Shown here: positions 16,928 to 23,943 of the stretch, in pieces
Numbering within the stretch: the first letter of the stretch is position 1
How the letters are laid out: each line of letters starts with the position of its first letter
NCBI GenBank assembly: GCA_963734065.1
Contig: CAVTFN010000003.1
Span: 248,001-312,000, forward strand
Source of the DNA: DATBLE01 sp963734065
Lineage (GTDB): Bacteria; Actinomycetota; Thermoleophilia; Gaiellales; Gaiellaceae
DNA: 64,000 bases
Direction: 5' to 3'
The notes under the pieces: model-generated
The model's database searches: none
Seen by the model: the letters and a program-made list of their open reading frames with translations, nothing else
Told to the model about the DNA's origin: nothing
Translations under genes and position numbers: made by a program

Positions 16928-18118
16928 GTGGCTGCGGACGCGACGATCCTGCACGCCGACGCCGACGCGTTCTTCGCGTCGGTGGAGCAGCGAGACGATC
17001 CCGGCCTGCGCGGGCGGCCGGTGATCGTCGGCGGCGGCGTCGTGCTCGCCGCCAGCTACGAGGCGAAGGCCTTCGGCGTCCGGACGGCGATGGGCGGAAG
17101 GCAGGCCCTGCGGCTCTGCCCGCACGCGGTCGTCGTGCCTCCCCGGATGGCCGCCTACGCGGAGGCGAGCCGTGCGCTCTACGCCCTCTTCGAGGACACG
17201 ACCCCGTCCGTCGAGGGGCTCTCGATCGACGAAGCGTTCCTCGACGTCCGCGGGATGGAGCGGATCGCCGGCACACCGCGGCAGATCGCCGTCCGCCTCC
17301 GCCGTAATGCCCGCGAACGTCTGGGCCTGCCGATCACGGTCGGCATCGCCTGCTCCAAGCACCTCGCGAAGATCGCCAGCGCCGTCGCCAAGCCCGACGG
17401 GCTCCTCCTCGTCCCGCCGGGGGACGAGCTCGCCTTCCTCCACCCGCTCCAGGTCGAGCGGATCTGGGGGGTCGGGCCCAAAACCGCCCTCCGGCTGCGT
17501 CGCTTCGGCGTCGCCACCGCCGGCGAGCTCGCCCGCGTCCCGGAGGCCGACCTTGCAGTAGTCGTGGGGACTGCCGCCGCGCGCCATCTCCACGCGCTCG
17601 CCAACGACCACGACCCCCGTCCCGTCCGTCGGCGTCCTCGCCGCCGCTCGATCGGCTCCCAGCACGCGTTCGGCCTGAGGCGGGCGTCACCCGCGGAGAT
17701 CGAGACCGACCTGGTCGCGATCGTCGACCGCGTCACCCGCCGGCTGCGTGCTGCCCGGCGCGTCGGCCGCACGGTGATCCTCCGCCTCCGCTTCGGCGAC
17801 TACGGCAGGGGCACCCGCTCCTCCACCCTTCGCCATCCGACCGCGCACACCCGCCCGATTCTCGCCGCCGCCCGCTCCCTGCTCGAGGGCGCGCAGCCGC
17901 TGATCGAGCGCAGGGGCATCACCCTGGTCGGCCTCACGATCACCAACCTCGACAACGACCTCCCGTTCCAGCTCTGCCTGCCACTCGACCCCGACGATGC
18001 CGATCTCCTCGACGCTGCACTCGACCAGATCCGCGACCGCTACGGGGCGTCCGCGATCACCCGCGGCATCCTCCTCGGGCGCAGAGCCCGCCCAGACATG
18101 CCACTTCTTCCCGACTGA
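16928..18118 (+). CDS. dinB: DNA polymerase IV (Y-family translesion polymerase)
   Basis: A 396-residue Y-family polymerase. The metal-binding Asp sits in ILHADADAFFASVEQ (residues 5-19) and the second acidic pair in SIDEAFLDV. YEAKAFGVRTAM is the nucleotide-binding finger region. HhH-type WGVGPKTALRLRRFG and the little-finger domain follow, and QLCLPL near the C-terminus fits the beta-clamp-binding motif. GTG at 16928 is chosen because it directly precedes the first strand. An SOS box 20 bases upstream predicts LexA control. Length is typical. Confidence 0.95.
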   Translation: MAADATILHADADAFFASVEQRDDPGLRGRPVIVGGGVVLAASYEAKAFGVRTAMGGRQALRLCPHAVVVPPRMAAYAEASRALYALFEDTTPSVEGLSIDEAFLDVRGMERIAGTPRQIAVRLRRNARERLGLPITVGIACSKHLAKIASAVAKPDGLLLVPPGDELAFLHPLQVERIWGVGPKTALRLRRFGVATAGELARVPEADLAVVVGTAAARHLHALANDHDPRPVRRRPRRRSIGSQHAFGLRRASPAEIETDLVAIVDRVTRRLRAARRVGRTVILRLRFGDYGRGTRSSTLRHPTAHTRPILAAARSLLEGAQPLIERRGITLVGLTITNLDNDLPFQLCLPLDPDDADLLDAALDQIRDRYGASAITRGILLGRRARPDMPLLPD

Positions 18119-18123
18119 GCCGC

Positions 18124-18369
18124 CTAGTTTCGGCGTGGCTCTGCGGCGCTCATCGTCACCCGGCCGGCCTCGTCGACCTCGACCACGTGTCGTCTGAAGT
18201 CGCCGCCCCGATGGAGCCGCCTCCAGAGGCGCTGGCCGGCCTCGGCGATGACCGCGTGGGTGTCGGTCCGGGTCTCGATCGTGAAACCCTCCGCGACCTT
18301 CCTCGCCAGGAAGTCGTCGAGCGCGTCCTTGCGTCTACCGAGAGGGTCGATTTCTCCGTCCGCCGGCAC
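18124..18369 (-). CDS. Small conserved hypothetical protein
   Basis: Eighty-one residues from a GTG. Pattern: LDDFLARKVAEGFTIETRTD, then HAVIAEAG, a basic WRRLHRG and a final strand RRHVVEVDEAGRVTMSAAEP. I recall similar short actinobacterial proteins with a helix, a beta hairpin and a closing VxVDExGxV strand, none characterised. It is convergent with dinB (5 bases apart) and follows three other minus-strand small genes. Confidence 0.6.
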   Translation of the reverse strand: MPADGEIDPLGRRKDALDDFLARKVAEGFTIETRTDTHAVIAEAGQRLWRRLHRGGDFRRHVVEVDEAGRVTMSAAEPRRN

Positions 18370-18399
18370 ACGCGAGTCTTACCACGGATTTTCCGGGCC

Positions 18400-18642
18400 C
18401 TATCTCTGCCCCGATCTCGAAGGCCCCGGTGACGCTGCCGCTGAAGTGTGCGCCGCGTGGGCCTGCTCCAAGCCGACGTCGACCAGCATCGCGCCGACCT
18501 CGCGAACCGCGATCGCGACCTCGAGCCCGGTCTCGCGGATGGCCCCGGTCTCGCGTGCCGACGACCGGTCGGCGCGCAGCTCGATCAGGAGATGGTCGAG
18601 ACGGAAGATCTCCTCGCAGTTCCGCTGCTCGAGACTCGGCAC
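18400..18642 (-). CDS. Small conserved protein, paralogue of the gene at 3229-3441
   Basis: Eighty residues from a GTG that directly follows the TAG of the upstream gene (TAGGTG). It repeats the helical core of the 3.2-kb gene: EQRNCEEIFRLDHLL, SSARETGAIRETGLE, then AIAVREVGAMLVDVG. The C-terminal 20 residues (Ala/Ser/Pro-rich) are unique. Function is unknown. Here the partner is not a cold-shock gene but a 120-residue protein of unknown family. Confidence 0.65.
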   Translation of the reverse strand: MPSLEQRNCEEIFRLDHLLIELRADRSSARETGAIRETGLEVAIAVREVGAMLVDVGLEQAHAAHTSAAASPGPSRSGQR

Positions 18643-19005
18643 CTACCGGCCGCCGACCAGCACCGGCAAGTCGGAGGAATGAACGCCGATCCGGTAGACG
18701 TCGCCGCCGACGTTCACGCGTGTTTCCGCGATTCCCTCCTGCTGCAGCCAGGTCTGCACCTTCCCGACCAGTGTGCGGAGAGCTGCGTCGTTCGCCACCG
18801 GAACGCGGACGGTCCATCTCCCCTGGACGTCCTGGCTGTTGTCCTGCGGCGAATCGGACACTCGCAGTGCGAGCACGAACCCGGTCAACCCGGTCGGCGC
18901 TTCCACAAGGGCCACTCCTGCCTCCATGCCGGCTGCCGTCACGTCCCACCTTCCTTCCGTCGAGTCGATGGGCTCAACGAGGAGGACGTACGGCTCGCTG
19001 CCCAC
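18643..19005 (-). CDS. Hypothetical protein, 120 residues
   Basis: GTG at 19005 begins GSEPYVLLVEPIDSTEGRWD, followed by strands AGVALVEAPTG and GFVLALRVSDS and a helix AALRTLVGKVQTWLQQEG, ending with VYRIGVHSSDLPVLVGG. It looks like a mixed alpha/beta soluble domain without signal peptide. The frame is open much further upstream, but those residues have shadow-like composition. It is immediately followed by the paralogous small gene, so they form an operon. No family is recognised. Confidence 0.55.
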   Translation of the reverse strand: MGSEPYVLLVEPIDSTEGRWDVTAAGMEAGVALVEAPTGLTGFVLALRVSDSPQDNSQDVQGRWTVRVPVANDAALRTLVGKVQTWLQQEGIAETRVNVGGDVYRIGVHSSDLPVLVGGR

Positions 19006-19161
19006 GCACAGTAGCAGTGGGCCGAGCGGCGCCCTCCCGGCGCGGCCGGCCGCGCCGGGCGGTCCATCACGGGCGTGTTCTGTGACAAGCTCCAGACATC
19101 CGCCAGTGGGGGCCGGCCGCGCGTGGGCCGGTCGGCGAACCGCCTCGTCGAAGGGAGCGTC

Positions 19162-19533
19162 ATGGTCGCACGCATGGCTTCGTATCGCTTCAAGGCCGAT
19201 CCGACCGAGCTCGCGAAGAAGGTCGAGGGCGGCCTGATCCCGATCTTCATGAAGCAGCCCGGCTTTCGTGACTACTCGCTGTTCGCGGACACAAGGGACG
19301 TCGACCCCGAGCTGGAAGCGGCGGAGACCCCTCGCGAACAGCAGTTCATCGCGATCACCCTCTGGGACAGCCTCGAGGAAGCCGCCGCAGGTGTCGACGC
19401 GGCCTGGGCCTGGGTTCGCGAGAACATGAGCGACGAGCTCGAGTGGGCGGACACCAAGTTCGTCGACGTCCTGCTCAGCACCTCGTTCGGCGTCAGCCCT
19501 TCCTGGGAAGACCCGAAGGAGAGGTTGTCGTAG
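19162..19533 (+). CDS. Dimeric alpha/beta-barrel (ABM-like) protein
   Basis: A 123-residue protein with ATG behind AAGGGAG. Segments ASYRFKADPTELAKKVE, then IPIFMKQPGFRDYSLF, QQFIAITLWDSLEEAAAGVDAAWAW in part, and KFVDVLLSTSFG match the ferredoxin-like layout of antibiotic-biosynthesis monooxygenase-type proteins. The typical aromatic GF(R/K)DY motif after helix 1 is present. The role is probably small-molecule binding; no catalytic claim can be made. It is 13 bases upstream of the LigD polymerase and may share its promoter. Confidence 0.65.
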   Translation: MVARMASYRFKADPTELAKKVEGGLIPIFMKQPGFRDYSLFADTRDVDPELEAAETPREQQFIAITLWDSLEEAAAGVDAAWAWVRENMSDELEWADTKFVDVLLSTSFGVSPSWEDPKERLS

Positions 19534-19546
19534 CACCTTCGGTTCC

Positions 19547-20551
19547 ATGACCGAGGAGCACGTGCTCGAAATCGCGGGCCGGGATCTGACGGTCACGAGT
19601 CCCGACAAGGTCTTCTTCGCGGAGCGCGGCGAGACGAAGCTCGACCTGGTGCGGTACTACCTCGCGGTCGCCGAGCCGCTCATGCGCACGGCCGGGGGGC
19701 GGCCCACGCTCATGCAGCGCTTTCCTCACGGCGCCGAGGGCAGCTCGTTCTTCCAGAAGCGCGTCCCGGCGAACGCGCCCGAGTGGCTGCAGACGACGAT
19801 CGTCAGCACCCCGAACGGGACGACCGCCCGCGCGCTCGTCCTCGCCGACATGGCCCACGTGGTCTGGGCCGTCAATCTCGCCTGCCTCGGGTTCCACGTC
19901 TGGCCCTACCTCCACGACCGCCCCGACGTCGCGGACGAGCTGCGGCTCGACCTCGACCCGCAGCCCGGCGTCGACTTCGACGACATTCGGGCTGCGGCGG
20001 CCGAGCTTCGCCGTCTGCTCGACGAGCTCGGGATCGTCGGCCATCCGAAGACCACGGGGAACCGGGGCCTCCATGTCTACGTCCGGCTGGAGCCGCGGTG
20101 GGACTCGTACCAGGTGCGGGCGGCCGCGGTCGCCGTCGCGCGCGAGCTCGAGCGCCGGAGTCCCGAGCTGATCACGGCGGCGTGGTGGAAAGAGGAGCGC
20201 GGCCGTCGCGTCTTCGTCGACTACAACCAGAACGCGCCCCACAAGACCGTCTTCGGAGCGTGGTCGGTGCGCGCGCGTCCCGGCGCCCAGGTCTCGACGC
20301 CGCTCACCTGGGACGAGGTCGACGTCATTCACCCCGACGAGCTGACGATCGCCACCGTGCCCGGCCGGTTGGCAGCCGAGGGTGATCCGTGGGAGACGAT
20401 GAACGACCGGCCGCAGTCGCTCGAGCCTCTGCTCGAGCTGAACGAGCGGGACCGCGCCGCCGGTCTCAAGGACGCGCCGTGGCCGCCCGTGTACCCGAAG
20501 CAGCCGGACGAGCCGCCGCGGGTCGCTCCCAGCCGGGCCCGCAAGAAGTAG
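19547..20551 (+). CDS. LigD-type NHEJ polymerase (primase-polymerase domain)
   Basis: A 334-residue stand-alone PolDom of the archaeo-eukaryotic primase fold, used in bacterial non-homologous end joining. SPDKVFFAERGETKLDLVRYY opens the domain, the metal site is LRLDLDPQPG, and TTGNRGLHVYVRL supplies the active-site His. FVDYNQNAPHKTVF and STPLTWDEV are signature segments. No ligase or phosphoesterase domain is fused, and no Ku or ligase gene is in the window. Members fill gaps with ribonucleotides at breaks. A dispersed repeat lies 43 bases downstream. Confidence 0.92.
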   Translation: MTEEHVLEIAGRDLTVTSPDKVFFAERGETKLDLVRYYLAVAEPLMRTAGGRPTLMQRFPHGAEGSSFFQKRVPANAPEWLQTTIVSTPNGTTARALVLADMAHVVWAVNLACLGFHVWPYLHDRPDVADELRLDLDPQPGVDFDDIRAAAAELRRLLDELGIVGHPKTTGNRGLHVYVRLEPRWDSYQVRAAAVAVARELERRSPELITAAWWKEERGRRVFVDYNQNAPHKTVFGAWSVRARPGAQVSTPLTWDEVDVIHPDELTIATVPGRLAAEGDPWETMNDRPQSLEPLLELNERDRAAGLKDAPWPPVYPKQPDEPPRVAPSRARKK

Positions 20552-20593
20552 ACGCTTGCACCCCAGAACGCATGGCTCCGCGCCATGGCGCTA

Positions 20594-20680
20594 TAGGGAC
20601 TGTCCCTGCAGGGGACTGTCCCCGTAGAAACCGCGGCGAGCCCAGCCTTCGGGGTCAGGCACCGCTGGTGTCAGACCCTA
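20594..20680. repeat. Dispersed two-palindrome intergenic repeat, copy 1
   Basis: Runs from TAGGGACTGTCCC to TCAGACCCTA, so the ends are TAGGG/CCCTA. It has two GGGACTGTCCC units, a spacer GTAGAAACCGCGGCGAGCCC, and a hairpin of GGGTCAGGCACC with GGTGTCAGACCC. It lies between the convergent LigD and cNMP-binding genes and could act as a two-way terminator or 3' stabiliser. Confidence 0.85.
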
Positions 20681-20717
20681 CGAGCCGCAGACGGCTCACC
20701 CGCTCTCCTGCGTGTGG

Positions 20718-21191
20718 CTATGCAGCCTGGGCTTCGAGCCGCCGGATCTGCGCCCCGAGCGTGCCGAGCAGCTCGAGCGCGATCCCCGGCTCGTGCCGCG
20801 CCGTCCGGATGAACGCGTCGCGCGGCAGCTTCATCACGTGCAGCTGGCCCGTCGCCACCACCGTTGCCGAGCGGGGCGCGCCGTGGAGGAGCCCCAACTC
20901 GCCGAAGTAGTCGCCGGTGCGAAGCTGCCGCGCGGCCGGCTTCCCGCGTACTTTTGCCGAGCCGCCGAGGATGACGTAGAGAGAGTCACCGGGCTCGTTC
21001 TTCTGGATGACGACGTCGCCCGGGCCGTATTCGGCGAAGGTCGCGTGCCGGACGAGCCCGCGGAGGCGACGCTTCGCGATGCCGGAGAAGAGCGGGAAGT
21101 CCACCAGCACCTCCGCCCAGTCGGCGGGGCCTGCCTGGTACCAGCCCGCGGTCAGCCCGAGGGGCGGTGTCGTCACGTTCGTTCCGTTCAT
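20718..21191 (-). CDS. Cyclic-nucleotide-binding-domain protein without DNA-binding domain
   Basis: A 157-residue cNMP-binding beta-roll: FPLFSGIAKRRLRGLVRHA, then YGPGDVVIQKNEPGDSLYVI, and the phosphate-binding cassette GDYFGELGLLHGAPRSATVV with its Arg. No helix-turn-helix follows; the protein ends in a helix IALELLGTLGAQIRRLEAQ. It therefore senses cAMP/cGMP or a similar ligand and acts through another protein. ATG at 21191 is used. A class III cyclase at 6.6 kb could supply the ligand, though the distance makes that only a suggestion. Confidence 0.8.
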   Translation of the reverse strand: MNGTNVTTPPLGLTAGWYQAGPADWAEVLVDFPLFSGIAKRRLRGLVRHATFAEYGPGDVVIQKNEPGDSLYVILGGSAKVRGKPAARQLRTGDYFGELGLLHGAPRSATVVATGQLHVMKLPRDAFIRTARHEPGIALELLGTLGAQIRRLEAQAA

Positions 21192-21275
21192 GTCTTTGAG
21201 TCTGCCGGGTGCAACCACGGAGGGGAAGCGAGGCAGCCCGTCTATCGAGGTACGGCTAGCCGCACCTTCGAGCGC

Positions 21276-21458
21276 TCAGCGCTCGAGTGAAGTCCAGGCG
21301 TACGAGATCGTCCAGCCCTTGTGCGCCTCGGGCCAGTAGCCGGACGGATCGAAGCTGAGCATTCGGCCGTCGTCCGGCCGGTCCGCCTCGCCGGGGTCGA
21401 GGCCGCGTTCGGCGCGCTCGCGCATCCACGCCTCGCTCCCGATCTCGTACTCCCTCAC
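21276..21458 (-). CDS. Small hypothetical protein, 60 residues
   Basis: GTG start; the product is REYEIGSEAWMRERAERG, then LDPGEADRPDDGRMLSFD and a Trp-rich tail ending YAWTSLER. Balanced composition and Trp/Tyr content favour a real gene over a shadow frame. No domain is recognised. It is 30 bases downstream of the flavin monooxygenase on the same strand and may be the last gene of that unit. Confidence 0.45.
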   Translation of the reverse strand: MREYEIGSEAWMRERAERGLDPGEADRPDDGRMLSFDPSGYWPEAHKGWTISYAWTSLER

Positions 21459-21487
21459 TTCCTCTTCTTACCCACGCCGACGGGCGT

Positions 21488-22684
21488 TCACTCATCCGCG
21501 AGCGAGCTGTCGCCCACCCGGTAGAGACCGTACGGCAACGGCTCGCCGACGCGCCACGTCCCGTTCTGCAGGCGGGTGCCCGCCTCGCGGGAGCGTGCGA
21601 CGGCGGCCGTGCCGAGCGCGATCTGCTGCCGCGACCACGCGCCCAGCGCCTCCACGACTCCGCCGCCGGACGCGACGTCGAGCGCGGCCGCCAGCGTCCA
21701 CGCGTCCTCGGCCGCCTTCGCCGTGCCCACGGCGATGTGCGGCCGCGCCGTGAAGGCGGCGTCGCCGATCAGGCACGCTCGCCCGGCGGTCATGCGGTCG
21801 ACCTCGAGGTCGAAGATCACCTGGATGAAGGGCTCGGGCGTCCCGGCCAGCACCTCCGCGAGCACGGGCGGAAGGCTCGCATCGGCCAGCCGGGCGAGCT
21901 CGCCCAGCCGGTCGGGCGGCACCGAGCCGCGAGGCATCGAGGTCGCGAAGCGCGTGCCGTCCCCGCCGGTCAGGAGCTGCTCGAGCTCCGCGCCCGGCTG
22001 CACGTTCCGGTACCACAGCCAGTTCCGGAGCCGGCCCGGGATCGGATAGGTGATGAAATGCCCGTCCGCCAGGACGTGGTACGTGATCGCGTCGGCGAGC
22101 ACCGCGCGCGCGGACGGGGCGACCAGCGCGTCGTCGACGGTGCCGCGCCAGGCGACGTAGCCCGCGTAGTGGGGCTCCGCCGCGGGAGCGAGCAGGCCGC
22201 GGCCGAACGAGTTGATCCCGTCGGCGAAGACGACCAGATCCGCATCCGCAAGGCGACCCGAGGCGAACGCAAGACACGGGCTCGCCGGCTCGCGGAGGCC
22301 GATGCACTCCTCGCCGAGGTGGTAGCGCTCGTGGCCGAAGCACTCGAGCAGCCGGCGGTACAGGACGTCGTACGAGGTGAAACGGTAGGAGCACCGTTCC
22401 TCGTGCGCAGCCCGGCCGACGCCGTCGAGGTAGCGCAGCCAGGTCACCGAGACGCCGAGGTCGGCCGGCGCCGCCCCGGCCCGCTCGACCGGATACCGGA
22501 TCGTCGCGGGGTGGAGCACGATGCCGCCGCCGCGTCCTTCGAGCACGGTGGCGGAACGCTCGAAGACGTCCACGTCCCAGCCGGAGTCGCGGAGGAGCAG
22601 GGCCGCGGTCAGGCCGCCGATCGACCCGCCGACCACGGCCGCCCGGCTCTCGCGACGATGCCGGCCGGCCATGGCGCCGATCAT
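21488..22684 (-). CDS. FAD-dependent monooxygenase (UbiH/PHBH-like)
   Basis: A 398-residue group A flavin monooxygenase. The FAD-binding Rossmann motif is AAVVGGSIGGLTAALLLRD near the N-terminus, with the Glu of strand 2 in VDVFERS. DADLVVFADGINS holds the DG motif, and the second FAD contact is RACLIGDAAFTARPHIAVGT. Substrate is unknown; closest from memory are 2,6-dihydroxypyridine hydroxylase-like proteins acting on N-heteroaromatics. It is divergent from the HtrA-like protease. Confidence 0.88.
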   Translation of the reverse strand: MIGAMAGRHRRESRAAVVGGSIGGLTAALLLRDSGWDVDVFERSATVLEGRGGGIVLHPATIRYPVERAGAAPADLGVSVTWLRYLDGVGRAAHEERCSYRFTSYDVLYRRLLECFGHERYHLGEECIGLREPASPCLAFASGRLADADLVVFADGINSFGRGLLAPAAEPHYAGYVAWRGTVDDALVAPSARAVLADAITYHVLADGHFITYPIPGRLRNWLWYRNVQPGAELEQLLTGGDGTRFATSMPRGSVPPDRLGELARLADASLPPVLAEVLAGTPEPFIQVIFDLEVDRMTAGRACLIGDAAFTARPHIAVGTAKAAEDAWTLAAALDVASGGGVVEALGAWSRQQIALGTAAVARSREAGTRLQNGTWRVGEPLPYGLYRVGDSSLADE

Positions 22685-22782
22685 GAACCAACCGGCGCTT
22701 CTCAGGGAAAACTCAGCGTCGCTCTCTACTCTCGTCCGATGATCGACGTCCCGCAGGTCGTAACCGAGAGCAAGGAGCAGTC

Positions 22783-23781
22783 ATGAACGTCATCCGCCGA
22801 CGGATCCTCATTCTGGTCACGGCAGCCGTGGTCGCGGCAACGGTCGCCGCCGGCCTGGCGTTCGCGCGGTCGACGCCGGCTTCGATCGGGACCGGTGTCG
22901 TCGTCATCGAGACGAACCTCGCCCTCAACGGCAGCGCCGCAGCCGGCACGGGCATCGTCCTGACCCGCGACGGCCAGGTGCTGACCAACAACCACGTGAT
23001 CCGCGGGGCGACGTCGATCCGGGTCCGCGTTCCGGGCACGGGGCGCAGCTATGCGGCCAAGGTGGTCGGCTACGACGTGACCGACGATGTCGCGCTGATC
23101 CGGGCGAGCGGCGCCGCGAACCTGAAGACGCTGCCCCTCGATACTTCGACGTCGGCGGTCGGCCAGGCCGTCACCGCTCTGGGTAACGCCGGCGGAACCG
23201 GGACGATCACGTCCGCGCGGGGTCACATCACCGGCCTGAGCCGGTCGATCACGGTCGGCGACGACCAGGGCGGCAGCGAGCGGCTGACCGGGCTGATCGA
23301 GACGGATGCGGGGCTCGAGCCCGGAGACTCCGGCGGCCCGCTGCTGAAGGCCGGCAAGGTGATCGGCATGGACACGGCCGCCTCGGTCGGCTCCGGGTAT
23401 GCCAACTACTCGGCGCAGGCGAGCGACGGGTACGCGATCCCGATCGCCAAGGCAGTCCGCATCGCCAGGCAGATCGCCGCGGGCAAGGCGTCCGCTGCCG
23501 TCCACATCGGCGCCACCGGCTTCCTCGGCGTCCAGATCGACGTCAGCGATGGCTACGACGTGATCCAGTACGTCGTCCCCGGCGGGCCTGCCGACCGGGC
23601 CGGGCTCGAGCCTGGCGACGCGATCGCGACGGTCGACGGCCGGACGGTGTCGACGCCGGCCGCGCTGACGACGCTGATCGGGTCGAAGAAGCCCGGCCAG
23701 ACCGTGAAGGTCGGCTACGTCGACCAGTACGGCACCGGCGGGACGGTCACGGTCACGCTCGGCAGCGGGCCGCCCCAGTAG
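22783..23781 (+). CDS. HtrA/DegP-like S1C serine protease with PDZ domain
   Basis: A 332-residue exported protease with ATG behind AAGGAG. An N-terminal signal/anchor (RRRILILVTAAVVAATVAAG) is followed by the trypsin-like domain with catalytic His in LTNNHVIRG, Asp in DVTDDVALI and Ser in EPGDSGGPLL. A C-terminal PDZ domain (about 240-325) has FLGVQIDV and GPADRAGLEPGDAIATVDG. It should act outside the membrane in quality control or envelope stress. The triad is complete. It is monocistronic. Confidence 0.93.
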   Translation: MNVIRRRILILVTAAVVAATVAAGLAFARSTPASIGTGVVVIETNLALNGSAAAGTGIVLTRDGQVLTNNHVIRGATSIRVRVPGTGRSYAAKVVGYDVTDDVALIRASGAANLKTLPLDTSTSAVGQAVTALGNAGGTGTITSARGHITGLSRSITVGDDQGGSERLTGLIETDAGLEPGDSGGPLLKAGKVIGMDTAASVGSGYANYSAQASDGYAIPIAKAVRIARQIAAGKASAAVHIGATGFLGVQIDVSDGYDVIQYVVPGGPADRAGLEPGDAIATVDGRTVSTPAALTTLIGSKKPGQTVKVGYVDQYGTGGTVTVTLGSGPPQ

Positions 23782-23786
23782 AGCGG

Positions 23787-23939
23787 TCAGATCCCGAGCT
23801 CGCGCGACGCGAGCTCGGTGCCCGCGACCCGGGCGGCGACCTTGGCGAACGCTGTCTCGCGCGTCGTGGAGGTGTCGTCGCCGAACGGCGAGAAGCCACA
23901 GTCGTCGGTGGTGCCGAGCTGGGCGGTCGGAAGCGTCAC
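23787..23939 (-). pseudogene. C-terminal remnant of a MetE-like (UROD/MetE superfamily) gene
   Basis: A 50-codon GTG-to-TGA frame encodes LPTAQLGTTDDCGFSPFGDD, then TSTTRETAFAKVAARVAGT and ELASRELGI. In MetE-family proteins the DDCGFSPF-type segment carries the last zinc-binding Cys near the C-terminus. The rest of the gene is absent: the patatin stop lies only five bases upstream. It is a leftover from loss or rearrangement, although a coupled translated peptide cannot be ruled out. Confidence 0.55.
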
Positions 23940-23943
23940 GCGG

